Part shown: piece by piece, positions 25,401-37,109 of the stretch | Layout: every line of letters starts with the position of its first letter | Position numbering within the stretch: the stretch's first letter is position 1 | Assembly (NCBI RefSeq): GCF_019097595.1 | Contig: NC_080720.1 | Span: 24,526,352-24,590,351 of the forward strand | Origin: Hemibagrus wyckioides | Taxonomy: Eukaryota > Chordata > Actinopteri > Siluriformes > Bagridae | Length of the DNA: 64,000 nucleotides | Direction: 5' to 3' | The notes under the pieces: generated by a model | What the model was told of the DNA's origin: nothing | The model's input: the letters and a program-made list of their open reading frames with translations, nothing else | Databases searched by the model: none | Position numbers and translations under genes: made by a program

Positions 25401-28400
25401 GTAGAGGTGGGTGAATGGTCAAGATGATTCTCACCTCTGTCTTAATACTGCAAGTTTACTTGTTTGTGTATCACAGAAACTACCAGAACAAGAGAAAGAG
25501 TGGATGAACAGGTGGATTGTGGTACCCACACATGCAGGCAGAGTGTGAACTTGAACTTGATAAAGTATACAGTGAATCTGTTTCTCTGAAACTGTTTTAA
25601 AGTTTTGGTGAGTTGTTACAGAAGTAAATAAATGAGCCAGAGCTCAGCTAACCGTCAAACTATCTCCCAAGTCTTCCTCCCCACCCTCAAATGCTAGGGT
25701 TCTACAGATATTTAGCAAAAATTAAGCAATGGTAGAATTTTGGTTTGATTTACAGGACATTTGTAAGAAATGAAGTGTGGTCAATAGGGGCGTCGTAAGT
25801 GGGGGGAAAAGGGTTACTGAGTGCATAGGGCCCTGGCATCAGTGGCATGTGAGGGGCCCTGGCCACCCTGCCCTCAAAGATCCTCAAATAGTATTATTAT
25901 TATTGTGAAATTGAGTGTACAGTGCTTGCGTTTGCACGCAGTATTCTGATCCTCACTGTTTTAGCAAGATTCGGCACACCCACACGTTTGTTTCGACAAA
26001 TAGGAACAGGGTGCATGCGAATTTGAATGATTTAATTGATCATTCAAGAACAATGCCAAATGATAATTGGCTGTGAGGGAGCACCGGAGCGTGGGTTCGG
26101 CAGTCAGAACTAAGCGAGCGCCGAGCGGGCAGGTGTGGTAGTGGAGACCGACGCCACGATATGCACAATGTCCAAACAAAAATCGGGCTACCAAAAAAAA
26201 GAGGGAGAGAGGAAACAAAATGAAGGGAAACAACTTCTCCCAAGTTTTTTTTTCCCTAAGAGAGCAGGTGAGAACGTGTTTTGTGATAAGAGAAACAATG
26301 TTATGAAGCTAGCAATTAAAAATCTTAGCTTACTCTAAACTTTGAAATAACATGTAAAGTGTTTGAATGTGAGGCGATTTTTAAGATATAAAATATGAAG
26401 AATAATATGAAATCTATGTGTGTACTGTACAGTACATTATAGATTTCATGGATCTTGCTCAAAATATTAAAATGAGAAACCCTCTGTTCACCAGCCATGT
26501 CTCAGAGTGCAGCAGTGGGGCCATCACAACAAGGTTCTACTGCTAGTTTTTAGCCTTTTTCACTTTTGATTATTTGATTATTTTATTTGTTTTGAATTAG
26601 ACAGACATGCTTTGAAAGAAGGCACAGTGGTGATTTGAGTTATATTGTGTTTATTTATTTATATTACTGATTGAAAGAATAATAATGTTCTGGACAATGA
26701 GCACAATGTCTATAAAATCAAATAAAAAAATATTCAGTTGTCATTTTTATCTATAAGGGGATAACTGAGGTGCTTTATGTATAGCAGTGGTGTCCAATCT
26801 TATCTGCAAAGGGCCTGTGTGGGTGCAGGTTTTCATTCCAACTGAGTAGAAGCCACACCTGAGTCTACTGAAAGCCAAGACCTACTGATTAGCCAGTTGG
26901 AATCAGGTGCAGCTTCTGCTTGGTTGGAATGAAAACCTGCACCCACACCGGTCCATTCTGGATAAGATTGGACACCCCTGATTTATAGTATAAAGTCACA
27001 GGGGTAGGCAAAGTAAATTGTGGAGAGCCGCTGTCCTGTAGATTTTAGCTTCAATCCTAAGACGAAGAAGAAGAAAAAACAAAACAAAACATAACTGTCT
27101 ATAGCCTTAGTATTCCTGAAGACCTTGATTAGCTTGTTCAGGTGTGCTTGATTAAGGTTGGAGCTAAACTCTGTAGGACAGTGGCCTTCCAAGACCGACA
27201 TTACCTATCTTGGTATATCACAATTTATACACAAAATTATTTCTGTGCTGCATTAACATGCATGCAATGCAAATAATTTTTTAATACTATACATGGTATT
27301 AGAATTTTTAATAATGGTCTTTTCAATTTTACATCACTGATTTGACAACAATTACTGTATCAGTGAGTAAAGTGTGTATACTTTTATATTATTATTTTTT
27401 TTTAAAAAGTGATAAATAGCATGGATCATGAGATGATGGGAAAGGGGCCCCCTCATACACTGTCTTTGCATAGGGCCCAAGAATTGGGGCTACACCCCTG
27501 GTGGTCAATATTATTATGAATCTAGTCAAATCTGTCCGTTGGTTTCTTAGATGAGTGTAAAGCTATCAACATCTCAACAGTTGTATTAAAAAAGAACAGT
27601 TCTAATGAATATATTTTTTGAATTTAAGGAAAGTGTTAAAGTGTTAGTGTTTACTGGGTTGTACCTGTATAAAATTTTAAATATAATTTCGTTTATAGTA
27701 ATACCTCGCAGATCCACATCTTACGATTCGTGGCTTCACTGATCCGTGAAATTTTCTTTGGAACCTAACTAATTTTCATCCGCGAATTTTTCGCAGACCC
27801 GCGAAATCCTGCAAAAGTTTTTACGGCTAATTGCATGGCAATTTATACATTTTCATGCTTTTTAATGTGAAATTATTAAGAAATGTTTAGATTATTAATT
27901 AAGTAATATAAATATTAATGGAAAAATCAATAAAAAAATCAAATTAATTAAATTATAAATGCTATTTTAATGATATTGAAATTCGCCGATATCATATACG
28001 TAGAGTATAGCCATTACGACACGCTATTGGCTGGAAGGGTTGGAAGTAGCCAATCACAGAGCATTAACAGTTTTACCTAGCTGCTGATTGGCTGGTAGCT
28101 AATGTCGCGGTTCATCTCCCCGCCCCTTGTGCCCGGTTCAAAACGCGCATATATTCCATGATTAAGTGATCTTAGTGATTTTTCCCTTGATTTTTATACA
28201 GGCGATACTGTACTCTATTTTTACATCAAAAATTTATTTCTTTTTTAAGGGTAATGTATTAAGCTAACTAAGCTGTTTTAAGCTGTTTATTATTATTATT
28301 AAGCTGTTTTGGGAGCATGATTGGCGTCATATTTAGGGTTTAAACTCTAAAAATAAGCATTTACACTACAGTATTAGCATTTTTAGTGACTCCACCGAAC

Positions 28401-30421
28401 ATCTGCGAAACCTCGTCATTCGAGATGTCGCTTTGTTTACAAGTAATTATTTGTTTGCAGAGCCCAGCTAACTTTCTAAATCCTTTACCAGTCCTTTCTT
28501 TCACATCTAGCTCACTGTGAATTTAAAGTGTCCCTCTTGAAACTTCAGTTCGGCATTGACTAGCTTTCATAATCACCCAAGGTAATTGGCATGTTATTGA
28601 AGAAAACATGAACCGAGAGATGGACAAACATTGTGTTCCATTTTCTCCTTTTTAGTATTTATGAAATAATGTGCAATTTCAGCACTCTAGAAATCTAAAA
28701 AAAAATGTAGTAAAAATTTAGCAAACTAAATTTAGCAAACTACTAAAACTGTAGTAAAAATAAGTTGCACAATGTCTTCCAGAGTATACTTCCCTTTTCA
28801 TATGTACTGTACATTTTGGGCATTGAAGACACCACAATGGGGGCTTGTGGTAGTTATTCTCCAGTGGCATATTTGCTATATATGCCTTACCTATCAATTC
28901 ACATTCCTTATCACGCACAAAGTTCAGGCATTGTAGAGCAAAACTGAACTATCAGACAGGCTGATCAAAGCCATGATGGCCACAGGAAAGACTTTGGTCA
29001 ACCTGCTACCAGTTGTTCTCTATAAAATCAGGATGATGCCAAACCCATTATTACAATTATCTCTTATGAAATTATAATGGGCAGACCATTTCAAATCCAG
29101 TGGACTTAAAGGTAACCCCAGCATTTCTCATACAGGAGACCTAGATATGACTGACAGAGAAAAAAGACAAGCACTGATTGAAAATCATAATAGTGTGCAA
29201 GGTAATGTCTCAGCTTCTGCCACTGCATTTAAAAAAGGCCTACTCACACCTTTATACAGTGTTGGTTAAAAGTCTCAATCCATGAAAGGTTGGTGAGGTA
29301 GGTTTTGTACTTATTTATTGAATTGTGTTACAATTTAATTAAGTTTACAATTTATATCCATGTTTACTAACCCATCAGGGACTTCTTTATATGCTGGAAG
29401 CAGTTCATCTTTCTCATCCATAGAGTTTTTAACAGGGTTGATCCTTTGGCCACACACAAACACACACGCACACAATGACAACAATACTTAAACTCTTAGG
29501 TCAGACACATTTAGAAACCGAGGGTATAGAAATGTAGACAGTTGCACTTAAACAGAGACTGCTGCTGTTCAAATTATATATAGTAATCTAGAGTATATTT
29601 ATGTGAACTGTACATCATGTATACACAATAATGAAAACATAGCAGAACTTTGAAACTTTTTTACTTACAGTTTTTCACTTGAGTTTGCACCTGAGAACAC
29701 CAGAGCTGTAAAACTGTTTGATTGGGTTGTAAGAGAAGTTTTCCTACAAAAATAAATAAATAAAATTTTCTGGTCCATGTGCTTAGGAGTATTTTGAAGC
29801 TGTGTTGAACTGTGTGATCTTACTTGTCAGGGACTGGTGGCTTGGTGCCGGTAGGAGTGTTTTTTTTATTCAGAAAGTCCTGACTCTCACTGGACCTACA
29901 ACATAAGTTCATTATTTATTACAGATAACAAAACATCAGTGTATCATTATACTGTGAACAGGAAATGGTAAACTCTAAAAGGCAAACTACCTCTTAGTGA
30001 ATGAGCTAACCGAGGTGTTTAAGTTTGCTGTGCTCTGTTTAGCACCTGCAGGCTTGCTGTTGTGGAAATATTACAAGAACAAGAAATTAGCCACAAAAGT
30101 GAATATGAATTATGATTTCTGCATTTTTTTTGCATACCTTTCTGTGCTGTTCCATGTTTTAAGGCTACCCAAGACATCTCTTCCATAGTTAGGATCCTCA
30201 CTAAAAATCCAGTGAAATGCATGCATGAGTGATAGTTGAATGATTATAATTCTGTCATGTAATATTTGATGCTATTTGATTTGCTAGTATATGTATGTCC
30301 GTGTCTGGACTGTCTTACTCTTCTGGTTCATCTTCTCTATATTTCTTAATCCAGCTGTTGTCTTGCAGAAGAGCTTTTCTCCTCATCTGAGAGCCTCCAC
30401 TTCCCTGACTGGGACTTATAC
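22468..30421 (-). CDS. scel: Sciellin-like protein with C-terminal LIM domain
   Basis: Nine exons join in frame: 30421-30319, 30200-30169, 30045-29991, 29895-29824, 29743-29669, 29443-29372, 23719-23611, 22735-22633 and 22484-22468 (TGA). The first reads RRKALLQDNSWIKKYRED and the second EDPNYGRDVLG, matching the N-terminal DNSWIKK block of sciellin. Three 72-75-nt phase-2 exons follow, the last starting INPVKNSMDE, like the exon-per-repeat design of sciellin. The last three exons encode one LIM domain (CTFC..HTFC, CDMC..CANC) containing LGNLEAGDSLWVHRGRVICA, then a short tail KTKDQWYR. Sciellin is a cytoskeletal/cornified-envelope precursor of stratified epithelia. About 212 residues are visible, far fewer than the mammalian protein; the start exon is not found and repeat exons may be missed in the 5.7-kb intron. 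ZNF185 is the main alternative, but the LIM matches sciellin better. Confidence 0.75.
24490..24735 (+). repeat. Relic of a common teleost DNA repeat
   Basis: The right part (CATGATTGGCTGATTATGCA then GTTCCTAATGAAGTGGACAG) resembles the end of a widespread fish element. The open frame through it carries no known domain and is probably fortuitous. Confidence 0.4.
26785..26980. mobile_element. 196-bp palindromic hAT MITE
   Basis: The ends CAGTGGTGTCCAATCTTATC and GATAAGATTGGACACCCCTG are inverted repeats, flanked by ATGTATAG and ATTTATAG (8 bp, one mismatch). The GGTTTTCATTCCAAC arms also pair internally. It is nested in the element at 25785-27500. Confidence 0.9.
26998..27205. mobile_element. 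Second MITE beside the first
   Basis: Left CAGGGGTAGGCAAAG and inverted interior arms (CTGTCCTGTAGATTTTAGCT with AGCTAAACTCTGTAGGACAG) show a palindromic fish MITE. The right terminus is degraded. Confidence 0.65.
27697..28440. mobile_element. Possible MITE with CG-containing ends
   Basis: AATACCTCGCAGATCCACAT at the left and ATCTGCGAAACCTCGTCATT at the right suggest related termini, and style and composition recall the element at 13493-14277. Borders are not certain. Confidence 0.3.
28855..29150 (+). pseudogene. Retroviral integrase relic in scel intron
   Basis: The plus-strand frames read HIPYHAQSSGIVEQN, the stretch around the third catalytic residue (E) of retroviral integrases, then ATGKTLVNLLPVVLYKIRM and YEIIMGRPFQIQWT, the usual integrase C-terminal landmarks. 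Frameshifts separate them. No LTR or other gene of this element was found. Its wording differs from the provirus at 52367-61266, so it is a separate lineage. Confidence 0.6.
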
Positions 30422-30822
30422 CTGAAGAACAGAATAAGATTTGAATTGCCCCCCTTACTGAAGGTCTGCCATTTATTTTTAGAAATAAATCTTCATACTC
30501 AGATAAAAAGTTATGAGAGGTTCTACAGCATCAAGAGATAGCATTTAAAGTTAACTTCATATAACTATCACTGAATGTCTGACTATACCAGTCGAGTACT
30601 TTTAATGGAAGTTATATGAAGGTAACTGTTCATGAAAACCTAATTAAGGATTATGAACTAACATATTCCATCCCCCAAAAGCCACATTCTCATTTCTGGT
30701 TTTAAAACTTTTTTTTTAAATTATCTTTATTTTTTCAAATAAAACAACTCAGATGCACAATGACACACCCCAAATTCCCCAAATTCATGGTATGTAAACA
30801 AATTTTAACATTACAGTATATA

Positions 30823-32070
30823 CACTATATTGCCAAAAGTATTCGCTCACCTGCCTTGACTCACATATGAACTTAAGTGACATCCCATTCCTAATCCATA
30901 GGGTTCAATATGATGTTGGTCCACCCTTTGCAGCTATAACAGCTTCAACTCTTCTGGGAAGGCTGTCCACAAGGTTTAGGAGTGTGTTTATGGGAATTTT
31001 TGACCATTCTTCCAGAAGCGTATTTCTGAGGTCACACACTGATGTTGGACGAGAAGGCCTGGCTCTCAGTCTCCGCTCTAATTCATCCCAAAGGTGTTCT
31101 ATCGGCTTGAGGTCAGGACTCTGTGCAGACCAGTCAAGTTCATCCACACCATTCTCTGTCATCCATGTCTTTATGGACCTTGCTTTGTGCACTGGTGCAC
31201 AGTCATGTTGGAAGAGGAAGGGGCCAGCTCCAAACTGTTCCTACAAAGTTGGGAGCATGGAATTGTCCAAAATGTCTTGGTATGCTGAAGCATTCAGAGT
31301 TCCTTTCACTGGAACTAAGGGGCCAAGCCCAGCTCCTGAAAAACAACCCCACACCATAATCCCCCCTCCACCAAACTTTACACTTGGCACAATGCAGTCA
31401 GACAAGTACCGTTCTCCTGGCAACCGCCAAACCCAGACTCGTCCATCAGATTGCCAGATGGAGAAGCGCGATTCGTCACTCCAGAGAACGCGTCTCCAAT
31501 GCTCTAGAGTCCAGTGGCGGCGTGCTTTACACCACTGCATCCGACGCTTTGCATTGCACTTGGTGATGTATGGCTTGGATGCAGCTGCTCGGCCATGGAA
31601 ACCCATTCCATGAAGCTCTCTGCGCACTGTTCTTGAGCTAATCTGAAGGCCACATGAAGTTTGGAGGTCTGTAGCGATTGACTCTGCAGAAAGTTGGCGA
31701 CCTCTTCGCACAATGCGCCTCAGCATCCGCTGACCCCGCTCCGTCAGTTTACGTGGCCTACCACTTCGTGGCTGAGTTGCTGTCATTCCCAAACACTTCC
31801 ACGTTCTTATAATACAGCTGACAGTTGACTGTGGAATATTTAGGAGCGAGGAAATTTCATGACTGGATTTGTTGCACAGGTGGCATCCTATCACAGTTCC
31901 ACGCTGGAATTCACTGAGCTCCTGAGAGCGACCCATTCTTTCACAAATGTTTGTAAAAACAGTCTGCATGCCTAGGTGCTTGATTTTATACACCTGTGGC
32001 CATGGAAGTGATTGGAACACCTGATTCTGATTATTTCGATGGGTGAGCAAATACTTTTGGCAATATAGTG
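30823..32070 (-). pseudogene. Tc1-like element B, transposase with one stop codon
   Basis: A full-length 1248-bp element with TA at both sides and 29-bp terminal repeats starting CACTATATTGCCAAAAG. The minus-strand transposase runs from [15 protein letters not shown] (ATG near 31935) in one frame to the end at 30905, except for a TAG at 31241-31243 replacing a tryptophan codon present in the sister copies. Both catalytic aspartates ([17 protein letters not shown]) and the glutamate (EHLWDELE) are present. Confidence 0.9.
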
Positions 32071-32226
32071 TATATTCAGCTCTACAACATTAAGAGACCA
32101 CTCCAATTTTTTTCTTAAATCAGCATCTTTACTTATATGGCAGCCATTCCATTTCAGTGTCTGTGAAATTCTAACACAGGCATATTCTGCTTAATAAAGT
32201 ACTGATTAGGTGATCAACTGAACCAA

Positions 32227-32227
32227 A

Positions 32228-32279
<52 letters not shown>

Positions 32280-32291
32280 GTTATTATTAAC
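32227..32291. repeat. ATT microsatellite
   Basis: About 20 ATT units within a Tc1-like element. Confidence 0.95.
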
Positions 32292-32564
32292 GAGGAAAAG
32301 TATAAAAAACACTTTCCACTATCCTCTTCCAACCGGCTGGATGGCAAAAAGAGTCAAATACTAAGAGTCAAAAACTACTGACCATGCAAAAAGAGTGGAA
32401 AAGAAATTTTTGAGTGAGGAAAAGAAGAGTTCAAATCTGGCTTCACTGGCAGTGGAATACAGTGAGCATCAGGTTGCGTCCATCCTTAAACTTTCAAAGA
32501 CAGTGGTTCATTAGAATAAGGTCATGCTCATGACCTTATGCTCATGCTCATGACCTCATAAGGT

Positions 32565-32604
32565 CAGACTCATAATATAATATAAACATTATATTATGAG
32601 TCTG
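32565..32604. repeat. 17-bp hairpin
   Basis: CAGACTCATAATATAAT and its reverse complement are separated by ATAAAC. Confidence 0.85.
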
Positions 32605-32609
32605 TTCTC

Positions 32610-32617
32610 ACAGGTGA

Positions 32618-32652
<35 letters not shown>

Positions 32653-32845
32653 TTGGTATAGTTTCAGTCCCAGGAGCCTGATGGCTTGAGGAAAAAAACT
32701 GTTACACAGTCTGGTTGTGAGGGCCCGAATGCTTCGGTACCTCTTTCCAGATGGCAGGAGGGTGGAAAGTGTGTGTGAGGGGTGTGTGGGGTCATCCACA
32801 AAGCATCTAATAGTTAGACAGAGACCTGGAGAGGCCTGCACACCT
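32610..32845 (-). pseudogene. LINE ORF2 3' tail
   Basis: The minus frame reads LRCFVDDPTHPSH-like text, then LLPSGKRYRSIRALTTRLCN and SFFPQAIRLL, the usual end of fish L2-like ORF2. TG and GA dinucleotide runs follow at 32616-32652, as at a LINE 3' end. Confidence 0.6.
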
Positions 32846-34505
32846 TAGTGTCTCATAACCACTGAGAAATTAGGTGGAGGATCAGTGTTGATCTGGGGGT
32901 GCTTCAGACATTTGTCTTTGTGACAGGTGCATGAATCAAGCCATGTACAAATTTGTCCTGTAAGAAAACCTGCTTCCTTCCAACTCTGAGGATTGTTGTT
33001 TTCTAGCAGGACAATGCTCCATGCCACACAGTCACATCAAGGGGTGGATGGAGGACCACCACATCAAGACTCTCTCATGGCCAGCCCAATCTCCAGACCT
33101 GAAGCTCATTGAAAACCTCTGGAATGTGATCATAAGGAAGATGAATGGTCACAAGCCATCAAACACTGCTGAGCTGTCTGAATTCTTGCACCAGGAGTGG
33201 AATTAAGTCACCCAACAGCAATGTGAAAGATTGGTGGACAGCATGCCAGGATGCATGAAAGCTGTGATTAAAAATGAAAACTAAACTGTTCTTAGTCTTA
33301 GTTTTAGTCTTACTGTCATTAGAATTGTTTAATGAACAAGAACTTGTTTTCTTTGCATTGTCTGAAAACACCATCTTTTTTGTTATTTTAACCATCATTT
33401 TCCGCAAATAAATGGTCTAAATAAGGGATATGTTTATTTGGAATTTGGGAGAAATGTTGTAAATTTACCAAATAAAACAAAAATGTTCACTTTACTCAAA
33501 CACATACCTATAAATAGTAAAACCAGAGAAACTGAATTTTGTAGTGGTCTCTCATTTTTTTCCAGAGCTGTATCTAAAAATGTAAGGTATAACCCTAACC
33601 ATTATGTGTTATTTAGGAAGCCAGTTTACTTTTATTTTATTTTTTGTGAAATTGTGAAATGAAATTCTCATACATATTACACTGACATGTACCCAAACAA
33701 CCACCCAAACACAAAGGAAATCTAACCTGATTTCAGTAATTGCTGTGTCTTGTTGGAGTACATTTTGAAACTGGTTTATTTCTGTTGAAAACAAAGAATC
33801 AAAGGTACAGAAGATTAAATTTGTCAAACAGGTTTTACATGATTGGCCCAAGTGTGCCAGTATTATAGTTATACTATTGTTATTATTGTTATATTATAGT
33901 CAATGTCAAATCCAGTGCTTTTCAATGAATCAGAGGTCATGAATAAGATGTCTTTTAAATAATAAATAGCTCCTGTTCAGTTTTTGTTTTTTGTTTTATC
34001 CAAAACCAGTTGTTAGTCTTGGTATAACCAGGGGCGTTTCTAGGATTTGAAAACATCAGGGGCTGAGCTCGAAACAACGGCTAATTAGGGAGAGGGGCTA
34101 AGCAACAATAACACGTTTTGTAAGGGCATCTTTATGTAATATTATTTAATAATAAACACAAATTTACACAAATGATATGTAACTTCATTCCTCATTTATG
34201 CTGCCACTACTGTATGCATTGTTCTTTGTTTATTTTTTTATAGCCTCTCTTCTCTTATTGTTCTCTCATCTGTCTTGCTGCTTGTATCTTGTCTACTTCA
34301 TGCTCTTGGTGACTTTTCTATCCTATTTCTTTGAGGGTGGAATCATCAGACAGTATCTTTGAGATTTGGCTTGAGCAAAACGGTCAGTTACCATACTAGT
34401 ATTTATAGTGTTTAGAATTCCTTCTTCAACTGACAGAACAGCCAAATGATTAAGTCTATTCTGGCCCATTGTTCACCTAAGCCAGACCTAGGCATTTTAC
34501 TGCCA

Positions 34506-34536
34506 CATCTGGCCCACTGGCTACCCTCTGACCGGC

Positions 34537-34576
<40 letters not shown>

Positions 34577-34610
34577 CAGGCCGGTCAGAGGGTAGCCAGT
34601 GGGCCAGATG
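34506..34610. repeat. 36-bp inverted repeat around a TA-repeat loop
   Basis: Arms at 34506-34541 and 34575-34610 are exact reverse complements (starting CATCTGGCCCACTGG) and the loop is (TA)n, itself palindromic, so the whole 105 bp can form one cruciform. Confidence 0.95.
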
Positions 34611-34636
34611 TATATATATATATATATTTATATATA

Positions 34637-36438
34637 CCTCCAGTCAAAAGTTTGGACACATCTTCTAATTCCATGGTCTTTCCTGATGTTTATTTCTTTC
34701 TACATTATAAAACAATGCTGAAGGCGGCCGAAATACACAATAATGTCCTTTGAACAGTTGATATTGAGAGACACTATATTGCCAAAAGTATTCGCTCACC
34801 CATCCAAATAATCAGAATCAGGTGTTCCAATCACTTCCATGGCCACAGGTGTATAAAATCAAGCACCTAGGCATGCAGACTGTTTTTACAAACATTTGTG
34901 AAAGAATGGGTCGCTCTCAGGAGCTCAGTGAATTCCAGCGTGGAACTGTGATAGGATGCCACCTGTGCAACAAATCCAGTCGTGAAATTTCCTCGCTCCT
35001 AAATATTCCACAGTCAACTGTCAGCTGTATTATAAGAACGTGGAAGTGTTTGGGAACGACAGCAACTCAGCCACGAAGTGGTAGGCCACGTAAACTGACG
35101 GAGCAGGGTCAGCGGATGCTGAGGCGCATAGTGCAAAGAGGTCGCCAACTTTCTGCAGAGTCAATCGCTACAGACCTCCAAACTTCATGTGGCCTTCAGA
35201 TTAGCTCAAGAACAGTGCGAAGAGAGAGCTTCATGGAATGGGTTTCCATGGCCGAGCAGCTGCATCCAAGCCATACATCACCAAGTGCAATGCAAAGCAT
35301 TGGATGCAGTGGTGTAAAGCACGCCGCCACTGGACTCTAGAGCATTGGAGACGCGTTCTCTGGAGTGACGAATCGCGCTTCTCTATCTGGCAATCTGATG
35401 GACGAGTCTGGGTTTGGCGGTTGCCAGGAGAACGGTACTTGTCTGACTGCATTGTGCCAAGTGTAAAGTTTGGTGGAGGGGGGATTATGGTGTGGGGTTG
35501 TTTTTCAGGAGCTGGGCTTGGCCCCTTAGTTCCAGTGAAAGGAACTCTGAATGCTTCAGCATACCAAGACATTTTGGACAATTCCATGCTCCCAACTTTG
35601 TGGGAACAGTTTGGAGCTGGCCCCTTCCTCTTCCAACATGACTGTGCACCAGTGCACAAAGCAAGGTCCATAAAGACATGGATGACAGAGTCTGGTGTGG
35701 ATGAACTTGACTGGCCTGCACAGAGTCCTGACCTCAACCCGATAGAACACCTTTGGGATGAATTAGAGTGGAGACTGAGAGCCAGACCTTCTTGTCCAAC
35801 ATCAGTGTGTGACCTCACAAATGCGCTTCTGGAAGAATGGTCAAAAATGCCCATAAACACACTCCTAAACCTTGTGGACAGCCTTCCCAGAAGAGCTGAA
35901 GCTGTTATAGCTGTAAAGGGTGGAGTGACGTCATATTGAACCCTATGGATTAGGAATGGGATGTCACTTAAGTTCATATGCGAGTCAAGGCAGGTGAGCG
36001 AATACTTTTGGCAATATAGTGTTGTCTGCTACTGATGCTCTGTAAAGCCTTCGTAACGGCTCTAATCTGAGGTGCTGTTAATTGGTGATTTCTGAGGCTG
36101 GCAACTCTAAATGAACTACTCCTCTGCAGCAGAGGTAAGTTTTGGTCTTGATTTACTGGGCTGACCTTCATGTGAGCCAGTTTCATCATGGTGCTTGATG
36201 GGTTTTGCAAATGCACTTGACAATACCGTTCTTGCAAGAACTATTCCAGAACACCTGACCTTCGTGTCTTAAAATAACAACTGACTGTTTTTTGTTGTCG
36301 TTACATATGGATTACTTAAGTCCATGTGTGTTATTTCATAGTTTTGAAATCTCCAGTATTGTTCTAGAATGTAGAAAATAAATCCCTAAACAAAAAACAT
36401 TGAATTAAAAGGTGTGTCCAAACTTTTGACTGGTAGTG
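34637..36438 (-). mobile_element. Tc1-like element X, split by element C
   Basis: Termini CCTCCAGTCAAAAGTTTGG and CCAAACTTTTGACTGGTAGTG are inverted repeats with TA outside. On the minus strand 36240-36022 encodes a transposase N-terminal piece (QVHLQNPSSTMMKLAHMKVS). The catalytic half is missing. Element C sits at 34772-36021. Confidence 0.8.
34772..36021 (+). pseudogene. Tc1-like element C, transposase frameshifted
   Basis: A full-length relative of B, D and F. Transposase N-terminal part 34906-35340 and catalytic part 35238-35939 lie in different frames because of a 2-bp gain near 35222 (GTGCGAAGAGAGAGC against GTGCGCAGAGAGC in the intact copy). Catalytic residues D, D and E remain. The flanking dinucleotides are GA and TT, not the TA expected after Tc1 insertion. 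Confidence 0.9.
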
Positions 36439-36499
36439 TATATATATAAAATGATAAAATAATTTAAAAAATATTGAAACTTTGGGCCCAATTTGGACA

Positions 36500-36717
36500 T
36501 TTCCACTTAGGGGTGTACTCACTTTTGTTGCCAGAGGTTTAGACATTAATGGCTGTGTGTTGAGTTATTTTGAGGGCACAGCAAATTTATACTGTTATAC
36601 AGGCTGTACACTCACTACTTTACATTGTAGCAGAGTGTCATTTCTTCAGTGTTGTCACAAGAAAAGATATAATAAAATATTTACAAAAATGTGAGGGGTG
36701 TATTCACTTTTGTGAGA

Positions 36718-36722
<5 letters not shown>
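36500..36722. mobile_element. Terminal portion of another Tc1-like element
   Basis: GGGGTGTACTCACTTTTGTTG and GGGGTGTATTCACTTTTGTG are a pair of direct repeats ~200 bp apart, as in one end of an IR/DR Tc1 element. The other end is absent. Confidence 0.65.

Positions 36723-36788
<66 letters not shown>
36720..36788. repeat. TA microsatellite
   Basis: About 34 TA units, immediately beside element D, which inserts at TA. Confidence 0.95.
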
Positions 36789-36791
<3 letters not shown>

Positions 36792-37109
36792 TATATTGCC
36801 AAAAGTATTCGCTCACCCATCGAAATAATCAGAATCAGGTGTTCCAATCACTTCCATGGCCACAGGTGTATAAAATCAAGCACCTAGGCATGCAGACTGT
36901 TTTTACAAACATTTGTGAAAGAATGGGTCGCTCTCAGGAGCTCAGTGAATTCCAGCGTGGAACTGTGATAGGATGCCACCTATGCAACAAATCCAGTCAT
37001 GAAATTTCCTCGCTCCTAAATATTCCACAGTCAACTGTCAGCTGTATTATAAGAACGTGAAAGTGTTTGGGAACGACAGCAACTCAGCCACGAAGTGGTA
37101 GGCCACGTA

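Larger units (their letters stand above)
25777..27508. mobile_element. hAT-type element with 8-bp target duplication
   Basis: GTGGTCAA at 25777-25784 and again at 27501-27508 flank an element (25785-27500, 1716 bp) with ends TAGGGGCGTCGTAAG and GGGGCTACACCCCTG, the CAGGGG-type termini of hAT elements. Near 26168 a frame reads MSKQKSGYQKKEGERKQNEG followed by LLPSFF, similar to the N-terminus of ZMYM-like hAT transposases. The rest of the transposase is gone. It carries nested MITEs and lies in the large scel intron. Confidence 0.85.
32077..33570 (+). pseudogene. Tc1-like element (CAGCTCT family) with inserts
   Basis: Ends CAGCTCTACAACATTAAGAG and CATTTTTTTCCAGAGCTG face each other next to TA; it abuts element B. 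The transposase C-terminus at 33000-33285 reads [20 protein letters not shown] (third catalytic residue E) and ERLVDSMPGCMKAVIKN. Earlier parts are decayed and interrupted by an ATT microsatellite and a LINE tail. Confidence 0.8.

Noticed and set aside
35231..35977. Long minus-strand open frame (248 codons), also at 30867-31613 on plus and at 57574-58251 on minus
   Set aside because: Lies antisense to the Tc1 transposase in every copy and has no family motif; a shadow of the real frame.
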